The notes: generated by a model not told the origin, from the letters alone. Shown: positions 43,913 through 53,045, numbered from the stretch's first letter. The stretch is 64,000 nt of DNA from Ectopseudomonas chengduensis (GCF_900102635.1 NZ_FMZQ01000015.1:1-64000), one strand, 5' to 3'. A program made the numbers and translations.

Positions 43913-45436
43913 ATGCTGCAATGGATCACTCGTCCGGGCTGGCCCGGTCACCTGCTCGCCTGCGGTGCAGGCGCCCTGACCACCCTGGCGCTCGCCCCTT
44001 TCGACCTCTGGCCATTGGCCGTGCTGTCCATTGCCCTGTTCTATTTCGGTCTGCGCCACCTGCGCCCCGGCCAGGCAGCGCTGCGCGGTTGGAGCTATGG
44101 CTTCGGGCTGTTCGCCGCGGGTACCAGCTGGGTATATGTCAGCATCCATGACTATGGTGCTGCATCACCGGCACTGGCCGGCATTCTCACCCTGGGCTTC
44201 GTCGCCGGCCTGGGCCTGTTCTTCGCCCTGACTGCCGCTCTCTGGGCGCGCTGGATACGCCGCAACGAAGCGCCACTGGCCGACGCCCTGGCGTTCGCCG
44301 CGCTATGGGTCACCCAAGAAGTGTTGCGCGGCTGGTTCCTCACCGGTTTCCCCTGGCTGTATGCCGGCTACAGCCAGCTCGACGGACCGCTGGCCGGTCT
44401 GGTGCCCGTCGGCGGCGTCTGGCTGTCATCCTTCGTCATCGCCCTGTCGGCCGCGCTGATCATCAACCTGGAGCGCCTGCGTCCGCACAAACCGCGCTAC
44501 ATCTGCGCCCTGCTCCTGCTGCTGAGCCCCTGGCTCGCCGGCCTGGCGCTGAAGGATCACGACTGGACCCGAGCCGCAGGCAGCAGCCTTACGGTCGCCG
44601 CCGTGCAAGGCAACGTCGAGCAGAACCTGAAATGGGACCCGGCCCAGCTCAACGCGCAGCTGGCGCTGTACCGTGACCTCAGTTTCAGTGCCGAGCGGGT
44701 CGATATTCTGGTCTGGCCGGAAACGGCGATCCCGGTGCTCAAGGACATGGCCCAGGGCTATATCGGCGTGATGGATCGCTTCGCCCGTGACCGCAACAGT
44801 GCGCTGATCACCGGCGTGCCGGTGCGGCAGTCCAACGAGCGCGGGGAGATTCGTTACTACAACGCCATCACCAGTTTCGGCGAAGGCCAGGGCACCTACC
44901 TCAAGCAGAAGCTGGTGCCATTCGGCGAATACGTGCCCCTGCAGGAAGTGCTGCGCGGCTTGATTGCTTTCTTCGACCTGCCCATGTCCGACTTCGCCCG
45001 CGGCCCGGCCGACCAGCCACCGCTGCTAGCCAAGGGGCATCGCATCGCACCATTCATCTGCTATGAAGTGGTCTACCCGGAGTTCGCCGCAGCACTGGCA
45101 GCGGACAGCGAAATCCTCCTGACGGTGAGCAACGATGCCTGGTTCGGCACCTCCATCGGCCCGCTGCAGCACCTGCAAATGGCGCAGATGCGCGCGCTCG
45201 AGGCCGGACGCTGGATGATCCGCGCCACCAACAACGGCATGACCGTGGTGATCGACCCGCAGGGCCGTATCCAGTTCGGCTTGCCGCAGTTCGAACAAGG
45301 CGTGCTCTATGGCGAAGTGCTGCCCATGCAGGGACTCACACCTTATCTGCAATGGCGCATCTGGCCGCTGGCGATTCTCTGCGCCCTGTTGCTGGGTTGG
45401 GCACTGCTGGCCAGCCGCATGGCCAAGACCCTGTAG
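43913..45436 (+). CDS. lnt: Apolipoprotein N-acyltransferase
   Basis: A 507-residue inner-membrane enzyme that adds the third acyl chain to lipoproteins. The start is ATG 43913 after AAGGAC; the longer frame runs into a repeat. The N-terminal half has several membrane helices, and the C-terminal nitrilase domain holds the E-K-C triad in VWPETAIP, KQKLVPFGEYVP and FICYEVVYP. Its TAG stop lies in the outer end of a REP element. Confidence 0.96.
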   Translation: MLQWITRPGWPGHLLACGAGALTTLALAPFDLWPLAVLSIALFYFGLRHLRPGQAALRGWSYGFGLFAAGTSWVYVSIHDYGAASPALAGILTLGFVAGLGLFFALTAALWARWIRRNEAPLADALAFAALWVTQEVLRGWFLTGFPWLYAGYSQLDGPLAGLVPVGGVWLSSFVIALSAALIINLERLRPHKPRYICALLLLLSPWLAGLALKDHDWTRAAGSSLTVAAVQGNVEQNLKWDPAQLNAQLALYRDLSFSAERVDILVWPETAIPVLKDMAQGYIGVMDRFARDRNSALITGVPVRQSNERGEIRYYNAITSFGEGQGTYLKQKLVPFGEYVPLQEVLRGLIAFFDLPMSDFARGPADQPPLLAKGHRIAPFICYEVVYPEFAAALAADSEILLTVSNDAWFGTSIGPLQHLQMAQMRALEAGRWMIRATNNGMTVVIDPQGRIQFGLPQFEQGVLYGEVLPMQGLTPYLQWRIWPLAILCALLLGWALLASRMAKTL

Positions 45437-45522
45437 GGCGGTCTCGCGAGCGAAGCGAGCAGCCCGCCAGCCCTCGGAACGCAAAATCCGCAGGCGTACT
45501 GCCTGCGGTGAGTACGCCCTAC
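45433..45522. repeat. REP pair that supplies both flanking stop codons
   Basis: GTAGGGCGGTCTCGCGAGCG at 45433 and an inverted CGCCCTAC ending at 45522. The TAG of lnt (45434-45436) and of the convergent YdcF-type gene (45519-45521, minus) are both the outer TAG of the repeat. Confidence 0.8.
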
Positions 45523-46289
45523 TGCTTGCCGTAGACGATGGGATAGGCCAACAAGCCGATGGCTTCGTTGAGCAACTGACTGCTCTGCCAGATAACCCGT
45601 GACTCCGGCAGCCAGCCACCCAGCGGGCGCTCATAGCCGGCACTGAGATAGCCCATCGGCGCCGTGATCACCTCGAAGCCGGCCTGCTCGAAACTCCGGC
45701 GGGCACGCGGCATGTGCCAGGCCTGCGTAACCAGCACCACACGACGCACGCCCTGCGGCTGCAGCAACTCGGCGCTGAACGCGGCATTCTCCCAGGTGGT
45801 GCGGCTGCGCTCTTCGCGCCAGCGAATGTCCAGGCCGTAATCACGCTGCATGGCATCGGCCATCAGCGCCGCCTCGCTGGGTGGCTGGCCGTAATGCAGG
45901 CCACCGCTGGCCGCCATTGGCAGGCCGGATGCACGCGCCAGGCGCGCGGCATAGCGCAGGCGCTCCAGGGCCATCAGCCCAGGCTGATCGGTTGCGCCCC
46001 AGCCTGGATCGTTCTGCTCACGTCCGGCGCCAAGAATCACGATGGCATCGACACGCTGCGCCAGCGTCGCCCACTGCGCCTCTTCAAGCGCAGGCTCACG
46101 TTCGAGCAGGCCTGCACTCCATTGCATCACCGCTGGCAAGCTCATCAGCCACAGCCCACCAAAGCCCATCAGCAAACAGGCCATAGCCAAGCGGGGAAAA
46201 CGGCGACGCAGCCACCAGCCCAGCAACATCAGCAGAAGCAGGATGCCGGGCGGCATCAGCAGTTGTTTGAGAATGTAGCGAATCGGCAT
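45519..46289 (-). CDS. YdcF/ElyC-like DUF218 membrane protein
   Basis: A 256-residue protein with two N-terminal membrane helices and a DUF218 domain. The domain shows AIVILGAGREQNDPGWGAT, LPMAASGGLHYGQPPSEAALM and ERSRTTWENAAFSAELL, the typical box order. E. coli ElyC, of the same type, affects envelope and peptidoglycan integrity. It is convergent with lnt. Exact role unknown. Confidence 0.85.
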   Translation of the reverse strand: MPIRYILKQLLMPPGILLLLMLLGWWLRRRFPRLAMACLLMGFGGLWLMSLPAVMQWSAGLLEREPALEEAQWATLAQRVDAIVILGAGREQNDPGWGATDQPGLMALERLRYAARLARASGLPMAASGGLHYGQPPSEAALMADAMQRDYGLDIRWREERSRTTWENAAFSAELLQPQGVRRVVLVTQAWHMPRARRSFEQAGFEVITAPMGYLSAGYERPLGGWLPESRVIWQSSQLLNEAIGLLAYPIVYGKQ

Positions 46290-46313
46290 CAGGCACCTCC
46301 GGGGCGCCTGATC

Positions 46314-46742
46314 CTAGCGGGTATTGCCGCTGCGAAACAGCTTTGAACCACAGGCCTGGCACGCCTGCGCATCCTGCCCGCGATGCCAGCTCACCGACGT
46401 CCCACACAACGCGCAACAGAGCGCCTGGCGACGCTTCATCAGGGGTTTGGGCCTGCCCATCGGCTTGCTGCCTGCCGCCTTGCCGCTGCGCAATGCCTGA
46501 CGCTGAATCAACGCCAGCTCTTCGGCTGCCGCGTGCCAGCCGCGCAGCCAATGCAGGTCACGGTTGAGATAGGCGCGGATCAGCTCCAGCTCCGCCGGGC
46601 TAAGCCCATCGAGCTCCAGTTCGCGAAGGGGTTCGGCATGCAGGCGACTGGCGGTATCGGCCTCTTCCAGCGCCAGCGCAAGGCGCTGCAGCAGTCGCCC
46701 ATAGAGGCCATCTCCCCTCTCCGCTTGCCGTGCAACAGCCAT
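46314..46742 (-). CDS. YbeL/DUF1451-like zinc-ribbon protein
   Basis: A 142-residue protein from ATG 46742 (GAGGTGTCAA upstream). The N-terminal part is helical and charged. The C-terminus has two CxxC knuckles, CALCG and CQACG, that make a zinc ribbon. YbeL-type proteins occur next to leuS in E. coli too. Function is unknown; it may bind nucleic acid. Confidence 0.82.
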   Translation of the reverse strand: MAVARQAERGDGLYGRLLQRLALALEEADTASRLHAEPLRELELDGLSPAELELIRAYLNRDLHWLRGWHAAAEELALIQRQALRSGKAAGSKPMGRPKPLMKRRQALCCALCGTSVSWHRGQDAQACQACGSKLFRSGNTR

Positions 46743-46919
46743 TTGACACCTCGCGATAGCCGATATGTGCGGGCCATGACTAAAGTTTAGCGAAGGCGCT
46801 GCAAGCAGCGTTGCGCCGCGACCAACGGCGTGCGCATGCAATCTGGGTTTCCCTCGATAGACGGCGCTCATGTATGCTACGACGTTTTCCGCAAGCCCCA
46901 TTCCTTCAGCGCCAGAGCC

Positions 46920-49532
46920 ATGCACGAACAGTACTCGCCCCGTGAAATAGAAGCCGCCGCGCAGTCCCACTGGGACGCGCAGAAATCCTTCGTCGTCAGC
47001 GAACAGCCCGGCAAGGACACCTTCTACTGCCTGTCGATGTTCCCCTACCCCAGCGGCAAGCTACACATGGGGCACGTGCGCAACTACACCATCGGTGACG
47101 TGATCGCGCGCTACCAGCGCATGCAGGGCAAGAACGTGCTGCAGCCGATGGGCTGGGACGCCTTCGGCATGCCGGCGGAAAACGCCGCGATGAAGAACCA
47201 GGTGGCGCCGGCCAAATGGACGTACGAAAACATCGCCTACATGAAGTCCCAGCTCAAATCGCTGGGTCTGGCCATCGACTGGACGCGCGAAGTCACCACC
47301 TGCAAGCCGGACTATTACCGCTGGGAACAGTGGCTGTTCACCCGTCTGTTCGAAAAGGGCGTGATCTACCGCAAGAACGGTACCGTCAACTGGGACCCGG
47401 TGGACCAGACCGTACTGGCCAACGAGCAGGTCATCGACGGCCGTGGCTGGCGTTCGGGCGCGCTGATCGAGAAGCGCGAAATCCCGATGTACTACTTCAA
47501 GATCACCGCCTATGCCGAAGAGCTGCTGAGCAGCCTGGATGAACTGGATGGCTGGCCCGAGCAGGTCAAGACCATGCAGCGCAACTGGATCGGTAAGAGT
47601 TTCGGTGCCGACATCGTGTTCGACTACGACGTCGCCAGCATCGGCATCGACGGCCAACTGAAGGTCTACTCGACCCGCCCCGACACCCTGATGGGCGCCA
47701 CCTACGTCGCCGTGGCCGCCGAACACCCGCTGGCCCAGCGTGCTGCCGCAGGCAACCCGCAGATCGCCGCCTTTATCGCCGAATGCAAGGCCGGTTCCGT
47801 GGCCGAGGCCGACATGGCCACCATGGAAAAGAAGGGCCTGGCCACCGGCCAGTTCGTCATCCACCCGCTGACCGGCGACAAACTGCCGGTATTCGTCGCC
47901 AACTACGTGCTGTGGGGCTACGGCGAAGGCGCGGTAATGGCCGTGCCGGCGCATGACGAGCGCGACTTCGAATTCGCCAACAAGTACGACCTGCCGATCA
48001 CGCAGGTCTATACCGGCGAGGGCAAGGACTACGACGCCAGCACCTGGCAGGACTGGTACGGCGACAAGGCCGGCCTGACCACCATCAATTCCGGCAAGTA
48101 CGATGGCCTGGACTTCAGCGCCGCCTTCGACGCCATCGTCGGCGACCTGGAAGCCAGCGAGCACGGCGCGCGCAAGACCCAGTTCCGCCTGCGCGACTGG
48201 GGCATCAGCCGCCAGCGCTACTGGGGCTGCCCGATCCCGATCATCCACTGCGATAGCTGCGGCGACGTGCCGGTGCCGGAAGACCAGTTGCCGGTGGTGC
48301 TGCCCGAAGACGTGGTGCCGGACGGCGCCGGTAGCCCGCTGGCGCGCATGCCCGAGTTCTACGAGTGCAGTTGCCCGAAATGCGGCGCACCGGCCAAACG
48401 CGAAACCGACACCATGGACACCTTCGTGGAAAGCTCCTGGTACTTCGCCCGCTACGCCAGCCCGCACTACGAGGGCGGCATGGTCGACCCGGCTGCGGCC
48501 AACCACTGGCTGCCGGTGGATCAGTACATCGGCGGCATCGAGCACGCCATCCTGCACCTGCTGTACGCGCGCTTCTTCCACAAGCTGATGCGCGACGAGG
48601 GCCTGGTCTCCTCCAACGAGCCGTTCAAGAACCTGCTGACTCAGGGCATGGTGGTTGCCGAGACCTACTACCGCACCCTGGAAAACGGCGGCAAGGACTG
48701 GTTCAACCCGGCCGACGTCGAGGTCGAGCGTGACGCCAAGGCCAAGGTCATCGGCGCCAAGCTCAAGAGCGACGGCCTGCCGGTTGAGATCGGCGGCACC
48801 GAGAAGATGTCCAAGTCGAAGAACAACGGCGTCGACCCGCAGGACATGATCGACCAGTACGGCGCCGACACCTGCCGCCTGTTCATGATGTTCGCCTCGC
48901 CGCCCGATATGAGCTGCGAATGGTCGGATGCCGGCGTCGAGGGTGCCAACCGCTTCCTGCGTCGTGTCTGGCGCCTGGCTCAGGGCCATGTCAGCGCCGG
49001 CCTGCCGGGCAAGCTGGATGTCTCCGTTCTCAGCGACGAGCAGAAAGCCGTGCGCCGCGCCATTCACCTGGCGATCAAGCAGGCCAGCAACGATATCGGC
49101 CAGCACCACAAGTTCAACACTGCCATCGCCCAGGTGATGACCCTGATGAACGTGCTGGAAAAGGCCGCCACCGCTACCGAACAGGACCGTGCACTGGTGC
49201 ACGAAGGTCTGGAAATCGTCACTCTGCTGCTGGCGCCGATCACCCCGCACATCAGCCATGAGCTGTGGCAGCGCCTGGGCCATGCCGATGCGGTGATCGA
49301 TGCGCAATGGCCGCAGGTCGATGAATCCGCCCTGGTGCAGGACAGCCTGACACTGGTGGTGCAGGTCAATGGCAAACTGCGCGGCGAGATCATCGTTGCG
49401 GCCAGCGCCAGCCGCGAAGACATCGAGGCCGCCGCTCGTGCCAACGAGAACGTCCTGCGCTTCACCGAAGGCCTGAGCATTCGCAAGGTCATCGTGGTGC
49501 CAGGCAAGCTGGTCAACATAGTCGCCAACTGA
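46920..49532 (+). CDS. leuS: Leucyl-tRNA synthetase
   Basis: An 870-residue class I synthetase. The start is ATG 46920 (MHEQYSPREIE). The HIGH motif is YPSGKLHMGHVRNY, the KMSKS motif is GTEKMSKSKNNG, and the CP1 editing domain with STRPDTLMGATYVAVA is intact at about residues 240-410. It charges tRNA-Leu and edits mischarged products. It leads the unit leuS-lptE-holA. Confidence 0.97.
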   Translation: MHEQYSPREIEAAAQSHWDAQKSFVVSEQPGKDTFYCLSMFPYPSGKLHMGHVRNYTIGDVIARYQRMQGKNVLQPMGWDAFGMPAENAAMKNQVAPAKWTYENIAYMKSQLKSLGLAIDWTREVTTCKPDYYRWEQWLFTRLFEKGVIYRKNGTVNWDPVDQTVLANEQVIDGRGWRSGALIEKREIPMYYFKITAYAEELLSSLDELDGWPEQVKTMQRNWIGKSFGADIVFDYDVASIGIDGQLKVYSTRPDTLMGATYVAVAAEHPLAQRAAAGNPQIAAFIAECKAGSVAEADMATMEKKGLATGQFVIHPLTGDKLPVFVANYVLWGYGEGAVMAVPAHDERDFEFANKYDLPITQVYTGEGKDYDASTWQDWYGDKAGLTTINSGKYDGLDFSAAFDAIVGDLEASEHGARKTQFRLRDWGISRQRYWGCPIPIIHCDSCGDVPVPEDQLPVVLPEDVVPDGAGSPLARMPEFYECSCPKCGAPAKRETDTMDTFVESSWYFARYASPHYEGGMVDPAAANHWLPVDQYIGGIEHAILHLLYARFFHKLMRDEGLVSSNEPFKNLLTQGMVVAETYYRTLENGGKDWFNPADVEVERDAKAKVIGAKLKSDGLPVEIGGTEKMSKSKNNGVDPQDMIDQYGADTCRLFMMFASPPDMSCEWSDAGVEGANRFLRRVWRLAQGHVSAGLPGKLDVSVLSDEQKAVRRAIHLAIKQASNDIGQHHKFNTAIAQVMTLMNVLEKAATATEQDRALVHEGLEIVTLLLAPITPHISHELWQRLGHADAVIDAQWPQVDESALVQDSLTLVVQVNGKLRGEIIVAASASREDIEAAARANENVLRFTEGLSIRKVIVVPGKLVNIVAN

Positions 49533-49540
49533 TTAAGCTC

Positions 49541-49562
49541 GGCGCCACACATGTGTGGCGCC
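49541..49562. promoter_or_regulatory. Perfect 22-bp palindrome between leuS and lptE
   Basis: The half-site GGCGCCACACA is mirrored exactly with no spacer. No T tract follows, so it is not a usual terminator. It could be an RNA-processing hairpin or a protein site. Confidence 0.4.
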
Positions 49563-49586
49563 GTGATCCGCCAAGGGGATATGAGA

Positions 49587-50198
49587 ATGATGAAACGGAA
49601 TCTGCTGGTCATCGGCCTGGCTGGCCTGCTCAGCGCATGCGGCTTCCAACTGCGTGGCACCGGCGATGTGCAGTTCGCCCTCAAGGAACTCGACGTCAGC
49701 GCGCGCGATGCCTACGGCGACACCGTGCAGCAAGTACGTGAAGTGCTGGAGAACAACGACGTTCGCGTCTACTCCGGCGCCCCCTACAAGCTGGTGATCG
49801 CCCGCGAGACCGAGAATCGTCGCGGCGCCAGCTACAGCAGCGGCGCACGTACCGCCGAGTACGAGCTGACCATGGGCCTGGAATACGAGATTCGCGGCAC
49901 ACAGAACCTGCTGCTGACCGGCAACAAGGTGGAAGTGCAGAACTACTACCAGCAGGATGACAACAACCTGGCCGGTTCGGATCAGGAAGCCGCGCAACTG
50001 CGCAGCGAGATGCGTCGCGAGCTGATCCAGCAGCTCACGCAGAACCTGCAGCAGATCACCCCGGCCCAGCTCGACCAGTTGCAGCAGACCGCCGAGGCCC
50101 GCGCCAAAGCCGAAGCCGAAGCACTGGAAGCGCAGCGCCGGGCTCGTGAGAGCCAGGTCGCCCCGCAGCAGTCGCCGATCGAACTGCCGATCCAGTAA
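49587..50198 (+). CDS. lptE: LPS-assembly lipoprotein LptE
   Basis: About 203 residues from ATG 49587 (49581 and 49590 are alternatives). The lipobox is LLSACGFQLRG, typical of LptE. It plugs the LptD barrel and helps place LPS in the outer membrane. The C-terminal 60 residues are a Gln/Ala/Glu-rich helix (QLDQLQQTAEARAKAEAEAL). It lies between leuS and holA as in E. coli. Confidence 0.93.
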   Translation: MMKRNLLVIGLAGLLSACGFQLRGTGDVQFALKELDVSARDAYGDTVQQVREVLENNDVRVYSGAPYKLVIARETENRRGASYSSGARTAEYELTMGLEYEIRGTQNLLLTGNKVEVQNYYQQDDNNLAGSDQEAAQLRSEMRRELIQQLTQNLQQITPAQLDQLQQTAEARAKAEAEALEAQRRARESQVAPQQSPIELPIQ

Positions 50199-50252
50199 GG
50201 TGCCGGGGCCGCATTGCGGCCCCTTGCCCGCTCGCCTCATGACCTCACCTCG

Positions 50253-51281
50253 ATGAAGCTCGCCCCCGCGCAACTCGGCAAACACCTGCAGGGCGCACTG
50301 GCGCCTGTCTATGCGATCAGCGGTGACGAGCCGCTGCTCTGCCAGGAAACGGCCGATGCCATCCGCAACGCCTGCCGTCAGCAGGGGTTCGGCGAGCGTC
50401 AGGTGTTCAATGCCGAAGCCAACTTCGACTGGGGCAACCTGCTGCAGGCTGGCGCCAGCCTGTCGCTGTTCGCCGAGAAACGCCTATTGGAACTGCGCCT
50501 GCCTTCCGGCAAGCCAGGCGACAAGGGCACAGCCGCACTGCTCGAGTACCTGGCCCGCCCGCCCGAGGACACCGTCCTCTTGCTGAGCCTGCCCAAACTC
50601 GACGGCAGCACGCAGAAATCCAAATGGGCCAAGGCCCTGATCGACGGCCAGGTGAGCCAGTTCATCCAGATCTGGCCGGTAGACGCCAACCAGTTACCCC
50701 AGTGGATTCGTCAGCGCCTGGCGCAGGCCGGCCTGAGCGCCAGCGCCGATGCGGTGGAAATGATCGCCGCACGGGTAGAAGGCAACCTGCTGGCCGCCGC
50801 CCAGGAAGTGGAAAAGCTGAAGCTGCTCGCCGAAGGCAATCAGGTCGACGCCGAGACCGTGCAAGCAGCAGTGGCCGACAGCGCCCGCTTCGACGTCTTC
50901 GGCCTGATCGACTGCGCCCTCGGTGGTGACGCCACCCATGCCCTGCGCATGCTCGAAGGCCTGCGTGGCGAGGGCGTGGAAACCCCGGTGATCCTCTGGG
51001 CGCTGGCGCGCGAGATTCGCCTGCTGGCCGGCATCGCCCACCAGCAAAGCCAGGGCATCCCCTTGGACAAGGCTTTCTCCAGCGCCCGCCCGCCCGTCTG
51101 GGACAAACGCCGGCCACTGGTTTCCAAGGCCCTACAGCGTCACAGCAGCAAACGTTGGGGCGAGCTGTTGCAGCAGGCGCAGTTGATCGACGCGCAGATC
51201 AAGGGTCAGGCGCCCGGTGATCCGTGGAGCGAGCTCGCCATGCTGACCCTGCAGTTAGCCGGACAGCGCCTGCGCCTGTAA
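50253..51281 (+). CDS. holA: DNA polymerase III delta subunit
   Basis: A 342-residue clamp-loader subunit from ATG 50253. ISGDEPLLCQETADAIR is the conserved N-terminal segment, and FVDFGL-type SARFDVFGLIDCALGG lies in domain II. It opens the beta clamp during replication. A second, diverged copy of the last codons (LTLQLAGQRLRL) is found 134 bp downstream. Confidence 0.95.
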   Translation: MKLAPAQLGKHLQGALAPVYAISGDEPLLCQETADAIRNACRQQGFGERQVFNAEANFDWGNLLQAGASLSLFAEKRLLELRLPSGKPGDKGTAALLEYLARPPEDTVLLLSLPKLDGSTQKSKWAKALIDGQVSQFIQIWPVDANQLPQWIRQRLAQAGLSASADAVEMIAARVEGNLLAAAQEVEKLKLLAEGNQVDAETVQAAVADSARFDVFGLIDCALGGDATHALRMLEGLRGEGVETPVILWALAREIRLLAGIAHQQSQGIPLDKAFSSARPPVWDKRRPLVSKALQRHSSKRWGELLQQAQLIDAQIKGQAPGDPWSELAMLTLQLAGQRLRL

Positions 51282-51301
51282 TTGTTGCTGCCTGCTTCCT
51301 T

Positions 51302-51372
51302 GTAGGGTGGGCCGGGCGGCGATCCGCTTCAGCCCACGTCCACCACCGTTGGTGGGCTAAAGCCCACCCTAC
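51302..51372. repeat. REP pair after holA (GTAGGGTGGGC type)
   Basis: GTAGGGTGGGCCGGGCGGCG with inverted GGTGGGCTAAAGCCCACCC ending in CTAC. It lies between the real holA end and the second holA tail. Confidence 0.8.
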
Positions 51373-51420
51373 GAGCTGACCCTGCAACTGGCCGGGCAAC
51401 GGCTGCGTCTTTCTCCGTAG
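51373..51420 (+). pseudogene. Second, orphan copy of the holA 3' end
   Basis: The frame reads E-L-T-L-Q-L-A-G-Q-R-L-R-L-S-P-stop, repeating the holA ending LTLQLAGQRLRL. Over the shared 12 codons 8 of 36 bases differ and every difference is synonymous. It lies between two REP elements, and its TAG is the start of the second. Confidence 0.7.
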
Positions 51421-51468
51421 GGCGGGTGCAACCCGCCACCCGATGATGGCGGGTTGCACCCGCCCTAC
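51417..51468. repeat. REP palindrome (GTAGGGCGGGTGCAACC type)
   Basis: Arms of about 21 bp start GTAGGGCGGGTGCAACCC and end with the exact inverse, around a 10 bp loop. Confidence 0.85.
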
Positions 51469-51551
51469 GCCCCGTCTGGACATTTTCTGAACAGCGGCGC
51501 ATAGTCCTCGCCGCCTGCATTGGCGCAGGCCAGTCTGCATGAGGAAATGCC

Positions 51552-51746
51552 ATGAGCAAGAAAACCGGCAAACGGCCGAACAAGGCCAAATCCATCGTCG
51601 CCCAGCCGCTGTTTCGTTCCCGCCAGGAACGACCACAGAAAGGCAAAGGCAGCTACCGCCGCGAAGCCTCCCACAATTGGGAGGCTTCTTGCTTTATGGG
51701 GTATGTTGACTCACTGATGGCCCTGCCTGTTGCCCGAGCATGCTAA
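51552..51746 (+). CDS. arfA: Alternative ribosome-rescue factor ArfA, with internal terminator
   Basis: The nominal frame is 64 codons. The start MSKKTGKRPNKAKSIVAQPL and the segment FRSRQERPQKGKGSYRRE match ArfA, which recruits RF2 to ribosomes stalled on mRNA without a stop. An intrinsic terminator sits inside the coding sequence at codons 38-46, so most transcripts should end there without a stop codon. The truncated protein is then made only when tmRNA fails, as known for E. coli and others. The residues after WEAS are probably never made in active form. Confidence 0.88.
   Translation: MSKKTGKRPNKAKSIVAQPLFRSRQERPQKGKGSYRREASHNWEASCFMGYVDSLMALPVARAC
51663..51695 (+). terminator. Intrinsic terminator inside arfA
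   Basis: GAAGCCTCCC-ACAATT-GGGAGGCTTC followed by TTGCTTT, within the arfA reading frame. The position fits non-stop mRNA control of ArfA. Confidence 0.85.
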
Positions 51747-51779
51747 GGTAAGCGCCTGCTTAAACGTCCTGAGATAGAC

Positions 51780-53045
51780 ATGCCACACCAGCTTCCTCGT
51801 CGCGTCCTGGCTCTGCTTCCCCTTCTGCTGCTGGCGGCCTGCGCCCAGGCCCCGGCGGAAAATCTGCCTACCGCCACAGCCCCTGCAGCGGTCCAGACTG
51901 CAACCGAAACAACCTTGCCCAGTTTCGCCGACTGGCGCCAGGCCATGCGTAGCGAAGCGATTGCCGCCGGCATCGACGCGGCGCTGTTCGATCGCGTATT
52001 CGCTGGCGTCACCCCTGACCCTGCGGTGCTCAAGGCAGACAGCAGTCAGCCCGAGTTCACTCGCCCGGTGTGGGAATATCTCGACGGCGCCGTCTCCTCC
52101 AGCCGCATCGGCCGCGGCCGGGTATTGCTGGCCCAACACAACGCCATGCTGCAACGCATCGAGCAGCAATATGGCGTCGAAGCGCAGATCCTGGTGGCCA
52201 TCTGGGGCCTGGAGAGCAACTTCGGTAACAATATCGGTAGCCACAGCGTAATCCGCTCCCTCGCTACCCTGGCCTATGACGGTCGCCGCCAGGGCTTCTG
52301 GCGTGCCCAGTTGCTGGCCGCCCTGCAAATCCTGCAGAACGGCGATGTGCCCAGCGAACGCATGGTCGGTTCCTGGGCCGGCGCCATGGGCCAGACCCAG
52401 TTCATGCCCACCACCTACAACCAGCATGCGGTCGACTTCGACGGCGACGGCAAGCGCGACCTGTGGAACTCCCAGGCCGACGCTCTGGCCTCGGCCGCCC
52501 ACTATCTGCAGGCATCCGGCTGGCAGCGTGGCCAGCCGTGGGGCTTCGAAGTGAACCTGCCAAGCGGCTTCGACTACGCCCTGGCCGACCCGGATCAGCG
52601 CCGTACGCTGGCCGAATGGGCAGAGCTCGGCGTAAGGCCGCTGGCACCGACAGGCGCAGCGGCGAGCTCCCGCGCCAGCCTGCAGCTGCCTGCTGGGCAT
52701 CAAGGTCCCGCCTTCCTGCTGCTGGATAACTTCCGCAGCATCCTCAAGTACAACAATTCCACGTCCTACGCGCTGGCCATCGGCCTGCTCGCCGACAACC
52801 TGCTACGCAGCACCGAAATCAAGGGGCAATGGCCCCGGGGTGAGCGTCAGTTGGGGCGTAGTGAACGTGTCGAGCTGCAGGAGCTGCTGGCCCAGGCCGG
52901 TTTCGACCCGGGTCCGGCCGACGGCATCATCGGCGCCAACACGCGCAAGGCCATTCGCGCCCTGCAACTGCAGTTGAACTGGCCAGCCGATGGCTACCCC
53001 AACACCCAACTGCTGCAACAGCTGCAACAGCTGCGCACACGCTGA
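51780..53045 (+). CDS. Lytic murein transglycosylase, MltB type, with peptidoglycan-binding domain
   Basis: A 421-residue lipoprotein (lipobox LLLLAACAQ). The SLT/MltB catalytic domain carries the glutamate in AIWGLESNFGNNIG and GAMGQTQFMPTTYNQHAVDFD. The C-terminal 60 residues form a PG_binding_1 domain (LLAQAGFDPGPADGIIG). It cleaves glycan strands to 1,6-anhydro ends. It differs from the mltB at 57717, which lacks the binding domain. It has no obvious operon partner. Confidence 0.9.
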   Translation: MPHQLPRRVLALLPLLLLAACAQAPAENLPTATAPAAVQTATETTLPSFADWRQAMRSEAIAAGIDAALFDRVFAGVTPDPAVLKADSSQPEFTRPVWEYLDGAVSSSRIGRGRVLLAQHNAMLQRIEQQYGVEAQILVAIWGLESNFGNNIGSHSVIRSLATLAYDGRRQGFWRAQLLAALQILQNGDVPSERMVGSWAGAMGQTQFMPTTYNQHAVDFDGDGKRDLWNSQADALASAAHYLQASGWQRGQPWGFEVNLPSGFDYALADPDQRRTLAEWAELGVRPLAPTGAAASSRASLQLPAGHQGPAFLLLDNFRSILKYNNSTSYALAIGLLADNLLRSTEIKGQWPRGERQLGRSERVELQELLAQAGFDPGPADGIIGANTRKAIRALQLQLNWPADGYPNTQLLQQLQQLRTR

